Of a stretch of 33,659 bases of DNA, positions 1 to 7,035 are shown piece after piece (within the stretch, counting starts at the first letter, position 1; each line of letters opens with the position of its first letter). Source of the DNA: CAZBDU01 sp964490725 (GTDB lineage: Bacteria > Spirochaetota > Spirochaetia > SZUA-6 > DRHE01). The notes beneath the pieces are model-generated. The model had not been told where the DNA came from and did no database searches. It saw nothing but the letters and a program-made list of their open reading frames with translations. Where the stretch lies: contig CAZBDU010000062.1 of assembly GCA_964490725.1 (NCBI GenBank), positions 1-33,659 on the forward strand. The letters are read 5' to 3'. The translations under genes were made by a program, and so were the position numbers.

Positions 1-135
1 CAGTGGGGACTCTCACCCCACAAGAGGCGCCAAGCTGCGCCTGGCGCACCAACGCGCGGTTAAGTTGCGGCGCCGATTCTAGTCAGTTAGTGCCGCAACG
101 TGTGTCGCTGGCAGTCCAAGACCGCATTATCGCCG
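1..135. other. Intergenic edge with two inverted repeats
   Basis: No gene seen. Two inverted repeats are visible. GTGGGG at 3-8 pairs with CCCCAC at 16-21 around a 7-nt loop. GTTGCGGC at 64-71 pairs with GCCGCAAC at 92-99 around a 20-nt loop. Neither is followed by a T-tract, so they are not obvious terminators. The stretch lies downstream of the minus-strand gene that ends at 136. Its role is unknown. Confidence 0.4.
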
Positions 136-1074
136 TCAGTCGCAACGCTCGGCATGTTCATTTTCCAGGTGCTGCAGGAGGCCTATGACCGGTTCAGCGA
201 CGAGGATGGTGTCGTTACGAATGGTCTGACGGTATCTTCTAGCCCTGCCTTTGAATCCAACGAAAATCTGGCTATCCTGAGGCATTGCGGGCTGCATAGT
301 GCCAAGCACTACTCTAACGACAGCTTCCGATACGTGGCAGTCCAAGAGACGAAACGACAGCTCCCCGCATAGGCGCGAGACGATCTCCTTGATCTCGCCG
401 GAACGGCGCTTCCGGGGCCGGGGTCCGAACTTATCATAGTAGCGGCCAGCCTGGATCACTTCGCGATTGTTTACGCAGAACACGATCTCCGCAACGTAGG
501 CCGCAAGGCAATTGCACCACAGCTCCCCGCAAAGATCAGCGACACGACTGGCGGGACGACTGGCGGGCCAAGTTTCCGGACCCCAACTGTGCCTTCCTGT
601 CTGGGGGTTCACGTCCCACAGCTCGACCATCTGGTGATCCAGCAGCCGGTAGCAGTCATGGGAAAAGGCATTCCGGATGTGACTGTCAAGACCCACGGTT
701 AATCGTTCCGTGATCGCCGCCACGCACGAGGGAAGCCGGTGGATAGCCGACAAATTGGCCTTCCCGTCTATGTTCAAGACGAATGATGTCGCTGGGATCT
801 TTCCCAGTGCGACGAGCGCCGCGATAAGCGCGGCGAGCACGCGAGGAGCGCATGACTCGTACAGAGTCTTGTAGTAGTCCAAATAGGCCTTTACGCGACG
901 GTCATCCGTTTCGGCTTCATCGGCCGCCTTCCGGGCTTCCCAGGCTAGATTGAAGGCATCTGAGGTGGGTTCGATGTTGCGAAGGACGGGTTGAATGACA
1001 GACTCGAAGCTCGCGGCGGCCCAGTCCGGCCACAGCTCGTATTGAGGTGGACACACTTCGAGCGACGTCGGCAC
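136..1074 (-). CDS. Hypothetical protein with a HEPN-like R-x4-H motif
   Basis: A 312-residue soluble protein that I cannot assign to a named family. It starts at GTG 1074, with no ATG and no clear Shine-Dalgarno sequence nearby; the frame is open back to a TAG near 1140 with no other usual start codon. The centre contains HIRNAFSHD, which fits the R-x4-6-H motif (Arg followed by Asn) typical of HEPN domains, a family that includes many RNases of toxin, abortive-infection and CRISPR-associated systems. The flanks look mainly helical. There are no membrane segments or signal peptide. It stands alone at the window edge, about 400 nt from its upstream neighbour, and looks somewhat less GC-rich than the rest, which could mean transfer. 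The HEPN assignment is inferred from one motif; the coding call is firmer than the function. Confidence 0.55.
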   Translation of the reverse strand: MPTSLEVCPPQYELWPDWAAASFESVIQPVLRNIEPTSDAFNLAWEARKAADEAETDDRRVKAYLDYYKTLYESCAPRVLAALIAALVALGKIPATSFVLNIDGKANLSAIHRLPSCVAAITERLTVGLDSHIRNAFSHDCYRLLDHQMVELWDVNPQTGRHSWGPETWPASRPASRVADLCGELWCNCLAAYVAEIVFCVNNREVIQAGRYYDKFGPRPRKRRSGEIKEIVSRLCGELSFRLLDCHVSEAVVRVVLGTMQPAMPQDSQIFVGFKGRARRYRQTIRNDTILVAEPVIGLLQHLENEHAERCD

Positions 1075-1471
1075 GGTTGGCGAGGTCTTTTCGCCGCTCC
1101 GGCGCGTTGGAGAGGCGAACGACGTGCCGGCCAGCTATGTCGCTGCGCCCGTCCCGACCGCTGGTCGGTCGTTGACAAGGTGATGAAGACCGCTTCGCGG
1201 GCTTCGCGCCTCACGAAAACACCTCCGCTAGAAGGGAACCCCTCGGCGGCCGCAGCGCAAGTCGCAGCGAATCTCTTCGTTGAACGGACAGTGATAGAGT
1301 GCGCGGCCGGGGCAAGCAAGGCTAATCGACTCATCTTTTTCCTGATGCTCGTCTCAGGGAATTACCTACTCCATCGGTGTAGAGGCCACGGGGGCAGGAT
1401 CCTCGCGAACCGGCCGGCCGGCTGCCCGGTCCGCCCCTCCGTGTGCGCGAGCCCGGTTTCGGAGGCTTTCT
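1075..1471. other. Intergenic stretch without a recognisable gene
   Basis: About 400 nt between the HEPN-like gene and the DUF47 gene. Open frames exist on both strands, but their translations are Arg/Ala/Ser-rich and resemble no family I know. No terminator with a T-tract, tRNA or repeat array was seen. Confidence 0.5.
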
Positions 1472-2095
1472 CTAGCTCGTCTTGATGATGATGTCGGAGA
1501 TGATGTTCGCCGCCTCGTCGCAGTTGTCCGCCGAGCGGTTGAGGTGCCGGTAGATCTCGCGCATCTTCAGCATGTAGCCAGCCGAGTTGTTCGGATCGTC
1601 GAACAGGTCGGCGAGCGACTTCAGGTAGATGTGGTGGATCTGGTTTTCCGTGGCCTTGGCGGCCTTGGCGTGCTCCAGCGCCACCGCCGGGTACTTCTTC
1701 ATGTTCTTGAGAGCGTCGTAGATCTCCAGGGTGCCCTTCTCCAGTACCTTCGCCATGGAGGCCAGTTCCTCGTTCGCCTTCACTTTGAAGATGTCGATTT
1801 CCTCCACGGTACGCTTGGCGGCGTCGATCACCTCGTCCACGGCCCGGGAGAGGGCGAAGATGTCCTCCCGATCGAACGGCGTGATCAGGGTGCGGTTCAG
1901 CCCGTCGATCAGCACCATGCGCAGGTCGTCCGCTTCCCGCTCCAGGAAATAGATCTTCTCGGCGGCCTGCCCATTTCCGCCCTCCATGCTCTCGACCAGG
2001 ATCTTGTAGGCCTGGTAGACCTTCTCCGCGTGCTCCACCAGCAGACCGTAGAAGTCGGTGCCGCTTTTCTTCCGAAAGAGAGAAATCCCCTTCAC
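1472..2095 (-). CDS. DUF47 family PhoU-like phosphate transport regulator
   Basis: A 207-residue helical protein of the DUF47/PhoU-related family (PF01865 type). These proteins form metal-binding helical bundles and are almost always paired with a PiT phosphate transporter, whose activity they are thought to modulate on the cytoplasmic side. The N-terminus (KGISLFRKKSGTDFYGLL), the acidic READDLR segment near residue 55 and TPFDREDIFAL near residue 70 match the family, and the length is usual. It begins 24 nt after the stop of the PiT gene, so the two form an operon with the transporter first. There is no membrane segment. High confidence in family; the precise role is inferred from the pairing. 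Confidence 0.9.
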   Translation of the reverse strand: MKGISLFRKKSGTDFYGLLVEHAEKVYQAYKILVESMEGGNGQAAEKIYFLEREADDLRMVLIDGLNRTLITPFDREDIFALSRAVDEVIDAAKRTVEEIDIFKVKANEELASMAKVLEKGTLEIYDALKNMKKYPAVALEHAKAAKATENQIHHIYLKSLADLFDDPNNSAGYMLKMREIYRHLNRSADNCDEAANIISDIIIKTS

Positions 2096-2119
2096 CTCGT
2101 GCCTCCTCGCGCTTCCATA

Positions 2120-3130
2120 TTAAACCAGTCCGATCAGCCGGGAGAGAGCCAGGTACACGCCCCAGCCCAGGACCCCGGCCGCCGGTATCGTAAAGATCCA
2201 GCTCAAGACGATGTTGACGATCACCTGCCAGCGGACGCTTCCCCGGCGGTAGGAGTTGCCCACGCCCATCACCGAGGAGCTGATGATCTGCGTCGTGCTC
2301 ACCGGCGCGCCTGCGAGATTCGATCCCAGCAGCACCGCCGAGGCAGACAGCTGCGCCGCGAACGAGTGGATCGGGCGCATGCGAAAGATCCCGTAGCCCA
2401 CGGTCTTGATGATCCGGGCGCCTCCCATGGTGATGCCGGCGACCAGGCTGGCGATGCTCACCAGCATGACCCACAGGGGAACCTCCACCTGCGCCGTCTG
2501 CCTCGTGAGGAACAACAGCAGGGCGATCAGCCCCATGGTCTTCTGCGAATCGTTGGTGCCGTGGTTCATTCCCAGGACGATCAGGCTGAATATCTGGGAG
2601 GTCTTCAGGTACCGGTTCGCCCGCCAGGTGGCGTTGCCCAGGATCCGCCTCAGGAGGCCGTAGGTGAGCATCCCGACGAGCATCCCCAGCAGAGGAGAGA
2701 GCACCATGGCGCCGATGACTTTCAGGAGGAACACGGTCCAGGGGACTCCCGCAAGGCCGTGCCGGTAGAGCACCGGCCCGATCAACCCGCCGACGAGGGC
2801 GAACGACGAGCTGGTGGGTAGCTTGGCAGCCCAGGTCAGCAGGTTCCAGAGGATCGAGCCTGCCACGCCGCTCAGGATGAGCAGCAGCGAATCCAGGCTC
2901 CGCGGCAGGACGTCTACCCTGATGATCCCGCGCGCCACCGTGAGGGCCACGGGAATGCCGAAGAGAAACGGTCCGGCGAGCTCGGCCAGCGCCACGACCA
3001 GCAGAGCCCAGCCGAAGCCGAGCGAGCCGGAGGACACGGCGGTGGCGAAGACGTTGCATCCGTCCTTCATGCCGTTCGTGAAGGTGAAGGAGAGACATAG
3101 AGCCACCGCGACGATGAAGAGGCCCGCCAT
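2120..3130 (-). CDS. pit: PiT family inorganic phosphate transporter
   Basis: A 336-residue integral membrane protein of the PiT (PF01384) family, which imports inorganic phosphate using the proton or sodium gradient. The N-terminal TNGMKDGCNVFATAVSSG segment is the family signature (usual form NGxxDxxNxxAT) and is repeated in inverted topology in the second half (NHGTNDSQKTMGLIAL). About ten hydrophobic helices are evident. I place the start at ATG 3130 (MAGLFIVAVAL). The frame extends to a GTG at 3211, but that adds a non-membrane stretch unlike the family. No good Shine-Dalgarno precedes ATG 3130, so the start is uncertain; a TTG sits one codon upstream. The DUF47 gene follows within 24 nt. 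Confidence 0.92.
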   Translation of the reverse strand: MAGLFIVAVALCLSFTFTNGMKDGCNVFATAVSSGSLGFGWALLVVALAELAGPFLFGIPVALTVARGIIRVDVLPRSLDSLLLILSGVAGSILWNLLTWAAKLPTSSSFALVGGLIGPVLYRHGLAGVPWTVFLLKVIGAMVLSPLLGMLVGMLTYGLLRRILGNATWRANRYLKTSQIFSLIVLGMNHGTNDSQKTMGLIALLLFLTRQTAQVEVPLWVMLVSIASLVAGITMGGARIIKTVGYGIFRMRPIHSFAAQLSASAVLLGSNLAGAPVSTTQIISSSVMGVGNSYRRGSVRWQVIVNIVLSWIFTIPAAGVLGWGVYLALSRLIGLV

Positions 3131-3209
3131 CAATCTCGAAGAGAGGGAATGGGGGTGCTCGCGACACGGAGCCGTGCAAAAAGTGGAGCCTGACCGAGAT
3201 CCATGCAAC

Positions 3210-3239
3210 ACACTAACGGAGAGCCTGCTCCGATATCAA
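3210..3239 (-). promoter_or_regulatory. Candidate promoter for pit-DUF47
   Basis: On the minus strand TTGATA (3239-3234) and TAGTGT (3215-3210) are separated by 18 nt. This would give a leader of about 75 nt before ATG 3130. It is a plausible sigma-70 type site but the -10 is weak. Confidence 0.35.
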
Positions 3240-3240
3240 G

Positions 3241-3441
3241 AACACGCCGTGCGACTGCGACGCTTCGCCGCTCATCGACGGCAGCTCCCGCCTGGGGGCG
3301 ATGTTCCGGGTTGTGGTTCCGGTCATCGCCAAAGGGATCGATGCTGTGGCGATCATCACCTTCCTGTGGACCCGGATCGAGTTCCTCATGCTCTTCCTCG
3401 TGTTCGCCCAGAAGTACATCGTGAGCGGCCTCACCTCGGGC
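3241..3441 (+). pseudogene. Remnant of a carbohydrate ABC transporter permease (MalG/UgpE type C-terminus)
   Basis: The frame through 3271-3441 reads LIDGSSRLGAMFRVVVPVI, then AVAIITFLWT, then LFLVFAQKYIVSGLTSG. These are the EAA-loop/post-EAA helix and the extreme C-terminus (xxQKYxxxGLTxGAVKG) of sugar ABC permeases. In intact proteins about 30 to 40 residues separate the FLWT helix from the final helix; here they are joined directly, so an internal in-frame deletion is inferred. Upstream, the frame degenerates (Cys-rich, then a stop at 3214-3216), and the usual terminal AVKG is lost. No partner sugar-ABC genes remain in the window. The adjacent HAD phosphatase may be a survivor of the same sugar cluster, which is speculation. 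Confidence 0.7.
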
Positions 3442-3471
3442 CACTCGCTCCGGCGCGACCGGCCGCCGCCG

Positions 3472-3501
3472 TTGACGCGCTCCGGGGCCTCGCGGTACGG
3501 T
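3472..3501 (+). promoter_or_regulatory. Promoter of HAD gene, predicted leaderless
   Basis: TTGACG (3472-3477), an 18-nt spacer, and TACGGT (3496-3501). Only 5 nt separate the -10 box from ATG 3507, so transcription should begin at or next to the start codon. No Shine-Dalgarno is present. Confidence 0.6.
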
Positions 3502-3506
3502 GGGCC

Positions 3507-4343
3507 ATGGCTCTCCCGGCGCCCATCGACACCATTCCGGCTGCCTTCTGCGCCTCCCTGCGGTTCCTCTTCAGCGACATCGACGACACGGTCACCACGG
3601 ACGGCCTGCTCCGCCCTGAGTCCTTCGAAGCGCTCTGGGCCCTGAAGCGCAGCGGCATCGAGGTGGTGATGGTCACCGGCCGGCCGGCGGGCTGGTGCGA
3701 CCACATCGCCCGCATGTGGCCGGTGGCGGCTGTGATCGGCGAGAACGGCGCCTTCTACTACAGCTATCACCGGAGGCGGCGCAGGATGCACCGGGTCGAG
3801 CTAATCTCCCCGCAGGAGCGGGAGGACGGCAGGAGGCGCCTGGAGGCCGTGCGCCGCCGCGTGCTGAGGGAGGTGCCCGGCTGCGCCGTCGCCGCAGACC
3901 AGCCCTTCCGCTCCACCGACCTGGCCATCGACTACCGGGAAGACGTGCCGCCCCTGGGGGAGGAGGCCGCGGAGCGGATCTGCCGGATCGGAGAGGAGGA
4001 GGGTGCTAGCTGCAAGGTTTCCAGCATCCACGTGAACTGCTGGTACGGAAGCTACGACAAGGTGAGCGGCCTGCGCAGGTACCTCCAGGACCGCGGAGCC
4101 GGTCGGCAAGCGATGGAGGAAAGTGTCTACGTGGGCGACTCCCCGAACGACGAGCCGATCTTCGGCGCGCTGGCCCACTCCATCGCCGTGGCCAACGTGC
4201 GCCCCTTCCTGTCCGGCATGCGCAGCCTGCCGCGGTACGTAACGAGCCGAGCAGCGGCGGCGGGGTTTGCGGAGGCGGTGCAGGTCATCCTGGCCCGTCG
4301 AGGGCGTCCACGTCCAGCTCCAGACGTTCCGCCCGCACGGTGA
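3507..4343 (+). CDS. HAD superfamily hydrolase (Cof/sugar-phosphatase type)
   Basis: A 278-residue phosphatase of the HAD type IIB (COG0561-like) group, acting in the cytoplasm on an unknown, probably sugar, phosphate. Motif I is FSDIDDTVTTDG (nucleophile Asp and general-acid Asp near residues 24-26). Motif II is MVTGRP with the conserved Thr. The motif III lysine is in YDKVSGL, and motif IV is VGDSPNDEPIF. The cap domain lies between GENGAFYY and motif III. The start at ATG 3507 is supported by the promoter that ends 5 nt upstream. Its 3' end overlaps the convergent UPF0158-GNAT gene by 59 nt. Substrate unknown; mannosyl-3-phosphoglycerate or sucrose phosphate phosphatases are distant relatives. 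Confidence 0.88.
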   Translation: MALPAPIDTIPAAFCASLRFLFSDIDDTVTTDGLLRPESFEALWALKRSGIEVVMVTGRPAGWCDHIARMWPVAAVIGENGAFYYSYHRRRRRMHRVELISPQEREDGRRRLEAVRRRVLREVPGCAVAADQPFRSTDLAIDYREDVPPLGEEAAERICRIGEEEGASCKVSSIHVNCWYGSYDKVSGLRRYLQDRGAGRQAMEESVYVGDSPNDEPIFGALAHSIAVANVRPFLSGMRSLPRYVTSRAAAAGFAEAVQVILARRGRPRPAPDVPPAR

Positions 4344-5226
4344 AGCCCTGCCGGCGGGCGAACTCGCTCATCCTCAAGGACTGCCCGGCCAGCGTCACCC
4401 GCACGGTACCCCAGCCCCGCTCCCGGTCCATGCGCACGATTTCCCGCAGCAGCAGCGCCCCGATGCCCAGTCCACGGTACTCCGGGCTCACCGCCAGGTT
4501 GACGATCCGCAGGCAGGGGCGCCCGGAAAGGGTGTCCCTCCGGCGCAGAGCCCAAAGAAAACCGGCGAACCCTCCCTGCGGGGTCTCCGCCACGACCGTC
4601 ACGCTCGGCGCGGACAGCGGGGCCTGCAGGCGGGCGCGCAGCCGCCGGTAGAGGCGGCGCACCCTGGCGGGGACGGCTTGGGGGAACCGTTCCACGAAGC
4701 TGCTGCGGTCCAGGCGGAGAAGCGCCGGCAGGTCCTGCTCCCGGCCGGGCCGCACGGCGAAGTCCGTCAGGATCAGCTCCTCGTTGTCCTCCAGCTGGTC
4801 CGGCTCCACGGGAAGACGCTCCAGATGGGCCAGCTCCCGCTGCTGGTTGTACCACTCCCAGACCAGCCGCCGCATCTCGCGCTCCTTGAAGGTGAACCAC
4901 AGGCGCTCCACCTCCGGGCTGCCCTTCAATATGTCCTTGAACCGGCGGAAGACCCCCTTCCTGGAGGCCAGCGCGTCGCGCAGCTGGGAACGCAGAAAGG
5001 GATTGCGCAGCCGCGAGGTGAACCGCTCCATCAGGTTGAAGCCGTCGATGGGGCGCCAGTCCGGCACCGGCACGTAGGCGGCGCTCTCCCCTCCCTCACC
5101 GGCCGGCCCGGCCTCCTCGGCTCGGACCAGCTCTCCGGTTCGCCGGTCCACCAGGAGCCGGTGCTGCTGGTCCTCCATGGCGAATATGATCTGGCTGATG
5201 ATCTCTGCGGTCAGTACGAAGTCCAT
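4285..5226 (-). CDS. UPF0158-like domain fused to a GNAT acetyltransferase
   Basis: A 313-residue two-domain protein. Residues about 1-150 resemble the UPF0158 family of unknown function: a start-proximal hydrophobic helix, RLLVDRRTGELV, then GVFRRFKDIL and WFTFKEREMRRLVWEWY. Residues about 155-305 form a GNAT N-acyltransferase domain: AVRPGREQDLPALL, the strand VNLAVSPEY and the acetyl-CoA pyrophosphate loop YRGLGIGALLL. GNAT enzymes move an acetyl group from acetyl-CoA to an amine; the acceptor here is unknown. ATG 5226 lies one nucleotide after the proS stop, so the gene is translationally tied to proS. Its 3' end overlaps the convergent HAD gene by 59 nt. Confidence 0.8.
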   Translation of the reverse strand: MDFVLTAEIISQIIFAMEDQQHRLLVDRRTGELVRAEEAGPAGEGGESAAYVPVPDWRPIDGFNLMERFTSRLRNPFLRSQLRDALASRKGVFRRFKDILKGSPEVERLWFTFKEREMRRLVWEWYNQQRELAHLERLPVEPDQLEDNEELILTDFAVRPGREQDLPALLRLDRSSFVERFPQAVPARVRRLYRRLRARLQAPLSAPSVTVVAETPQGGFAGFLWALRRRDTLSGRPCLRIVNLAVSPEYRGLGIGALLLREIVRMDRERGWGTVRVTLAGQSLRMSEFARRQGFTVRAERLELDVDALDGPG

Positions 5227-5227
5227 C

Positions 5228-6919
5228 TCAGAGGAGCCCCCCCGCCATGGCGGCGATCTTCCCGGCGGCCTTGTCCGCCTCCACCAGAGTCATTCTGCCC
5301 GTGCGGCGCTCCCGCACCTCCACCTTGCCCTCGGCGGCCTGCTTGGTGGAAGCCACCACGCGCAGCGGCAGCCCCAGGAGGTCGGCGTCCTTGAACTTCA
5401 CCCCCGGCGACTCCTCCCGATCGTCGTAGAGGGCGATCTCCGCCAGCTGGTCGTGCAGCGCCTCCACCTGGCGCCTGACCGCCAGGGAGCTGCCGATGCC
5501 CATGAGGAAGACCGCGAAGGGCGCCAGGCGGGCCGGCCAGAGGATCCCCTGTTCGTCGTGGTTGGCCCGCACCACTGCGTCCAGGAGCCTCCCCAGGCCC
5601 ACCCCGTAGCAGCCCATGTGCGGGTAGGCGGCGCTGCCTCCTTCCCGCTGGTAGAGCAGCCCCATGGAACGGGTGTAGATGTCCCCCAGCTTGAAGATGT
5701 GACCCACCTCGACGGCCGCAACCTGCTCCAGCCGGCCGCCGCACTGCAGGCAGATCCCGTCGCTTCCGGCAAGCGCTATGTCGGTGACATCGGCGCTGGC
5801 GAAGTCCCGCCCGAAGTTGCCGTTGAGCACGTGGTAGTCTTCCCGGTTGGCGCCGAACACCAGGTTCGCCGAACGGGCCACCGAGTCGTCCACCACCACC
5901 CGGATGCCGGCGTCCAGGTCCACGGGGGACAGGTAGCCGGGCACCAGGCCCAGGGCCTGAAGCTCCTCGTTGGCTGCCAGCCTGTGCACCGGCACCCCCA
6001 GGTAGGCGGCCAGCTTTTCCTGGCTCACCTCGTAGTCCGCCCGGACGACCGCCATCACCAGCCCGGCGCCCGTGGCATACACCACGCTCTTGGCCAGACG
6101 CTGCCTGGGCACTTCCAGACGCCCGGCCAGCTGCTCCATGGTGATGCAGCCCGGGGTGGCGACTTTCTGCGCCGGGGCGGGCTCTTCGGTCAGATACCGC
6201 TTCCCGGAGACGGCAATCTCGCTGCTGGCGCAGTAGGAGCACTTGCGGCAGCGCATGAAGGCGTGACCCGCTTCCTCGTGAGGCATGAGAAACTCGTAGG
6301 ACTTCTCGCCGCCGATGAATCCCGTGCCTGCCTCGGCGGCGATCACAGGCACGCCGCACTGCCCGAACACCGTCTCGTAAGCCCGGAAGATGCGGGGGAA
6401 GAAGTTGTTCAGGTCGTGGTAGGAACGATGAAAGGAGTAGGCGTCGTGCATGAGGATTTCCCGGCTCCGCAGCAGCCCCTGGCGGGTTCTCTCCTCGTCG
6501 CGGAACTTGAGCTGGAACTGGTAGAGCAGGATCGGCAGGTCCCTGTAGGAGGCCAGCGAGGAGCGCACCAGCTCGACGAAGGCCTCCTCGTGGGTGGGCG
6601 ATATCACCAGCTCCCGTCCCCGGCGGTCCTTGAACAGGATCTGCTCCTCCCGGATCCAGGGGTAGCGGCCGCTGCGGCGCCACAGCACCGCCGAGGTAAT
6701 CACAGGTGCGTACACCTCCTGGCCGCCCAGGGCCTCCATCTGCTCGGCGATGACCTGCTCGATGTTCTTCAGCACCCGCATGCCCAGCGGCAGGAAGGAG
6801 AACAACCCCTGCCCCATGGAGCGCACGAAGCCTCCCTTCTGGAGAAGCGCGTGGCTTCGGGTGCGCACACCGTGAGGGTCTTCCCGCATGGTCTTGCCCA
6901 GAAGGCGGGAGTAGCGCAT
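5228..6919 (-). CDS. proS: Prolyl-tRNA synthetase (bacterial type)
   Basis: A 563-residue class II aminoacyl-tRNA synthetase that charges tRNA-Pro with proline in the cytoplasm. The N-terminus (MRYSRLLGKTMREDPHG, then SMGQGLFSFLPLGMRVLKNIE) is the bacterial ProS signature. Motif 2 is visible as RDEERTRQGLLRSREILMHD and motif 3 as GLGRLLDAVVRANHDEQG. Between motifs 2 and 3 lies the YbaK-like INS editing domain (VATPGCITMEQLA onward), which removes mischarged alanine. The C-terminal region is an anticodon-binding domain ending in IAAMAGGLL. Length is usual. ATG 6919 is chosen because it starts the signature and lies 9 nt after a clear -10 box; there is no Shine-Dalgarno. The UPF0158-GNAT gene follows immediately. 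Confidence 0.97.
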   Translation of the reverse strand: MRYSRLLGKTMREDPHGVRTRSHALLQKGGFVRSMGQGLFSFLPLGMRVLKNIEQVIAEQMEALGGQEVYAPVITSAVLWRRSGRYPWIREEQILFKDRRGRELVISPTHEEAFVELVRSSLASYRDLPILLYQFQLKFRDEERTRQGLLRSREILMHDAYSFHRSYHDLNNFFPRIFRAYETVFGQCGVPVIAAEAGTGFIGGEKSYEFLMPHEEAGHAFMRCRKCSYCASSEIAVSGKRYLTEEPAPAQKVATPGCITMEQLAGRLEVPRQRLAKSVVYATGAGLVMAVVRADYEVSQEKLAAYLGVPVHRLAANEELQALGLVPGYLSPVDLDAGIRVVVDDSVARSANLVFGANREDYHVLNGNFGRDFASADVTDIALAGSDGICLQCGGRLEQVAAVEVGHIFKLGDIYTRSMGLLYQREGGSAAYPHMGCYGVGLGRLLDAVVRANHDEQGILWPARLAPFAVFLMGIGSSLAVRRQVEALHDQLAEIALYDDREESPGVKFKDADLLGLPLRVVASTKQAAEGKVEVRERRTGRMTLVEADKAAGKIAAMAGGLL

Positions 6920-6928
6920 GGCTTCTGC

Positions 6929-6958
6929 ATTGTACGGGCGGCGCCCGCGAGCGGTCAA
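6929..6958 (-). promoter_or_regulatory. Promoter of proS, predicted leaderless or near-leaderless
   Basis: On the minus strand TTGACC (6958-6953), an 18-nt spacer and TACAAT (6934-6929), followed by 9 nt and the ATG. The expected start site falls within a few bases of the initiation codon. Confidence 0.65.
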
Positions 6959-7035
6959 GGTGAACCCTCCGGCGGCTCCAGCGGCGCAGGCCCGCCAGTT
7001 TGCGACGGCGGGCGGGCTGCGGCGAGCCGGGCGGG

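Noticed and set aside
28..99. Integron attC-like site at the left edge
   Set aside because: The stretch has paired arms and a GTTAAGT, but lacks matching R'/R'' core sites and flanking cassettes, so only the inverted repeat is reported.
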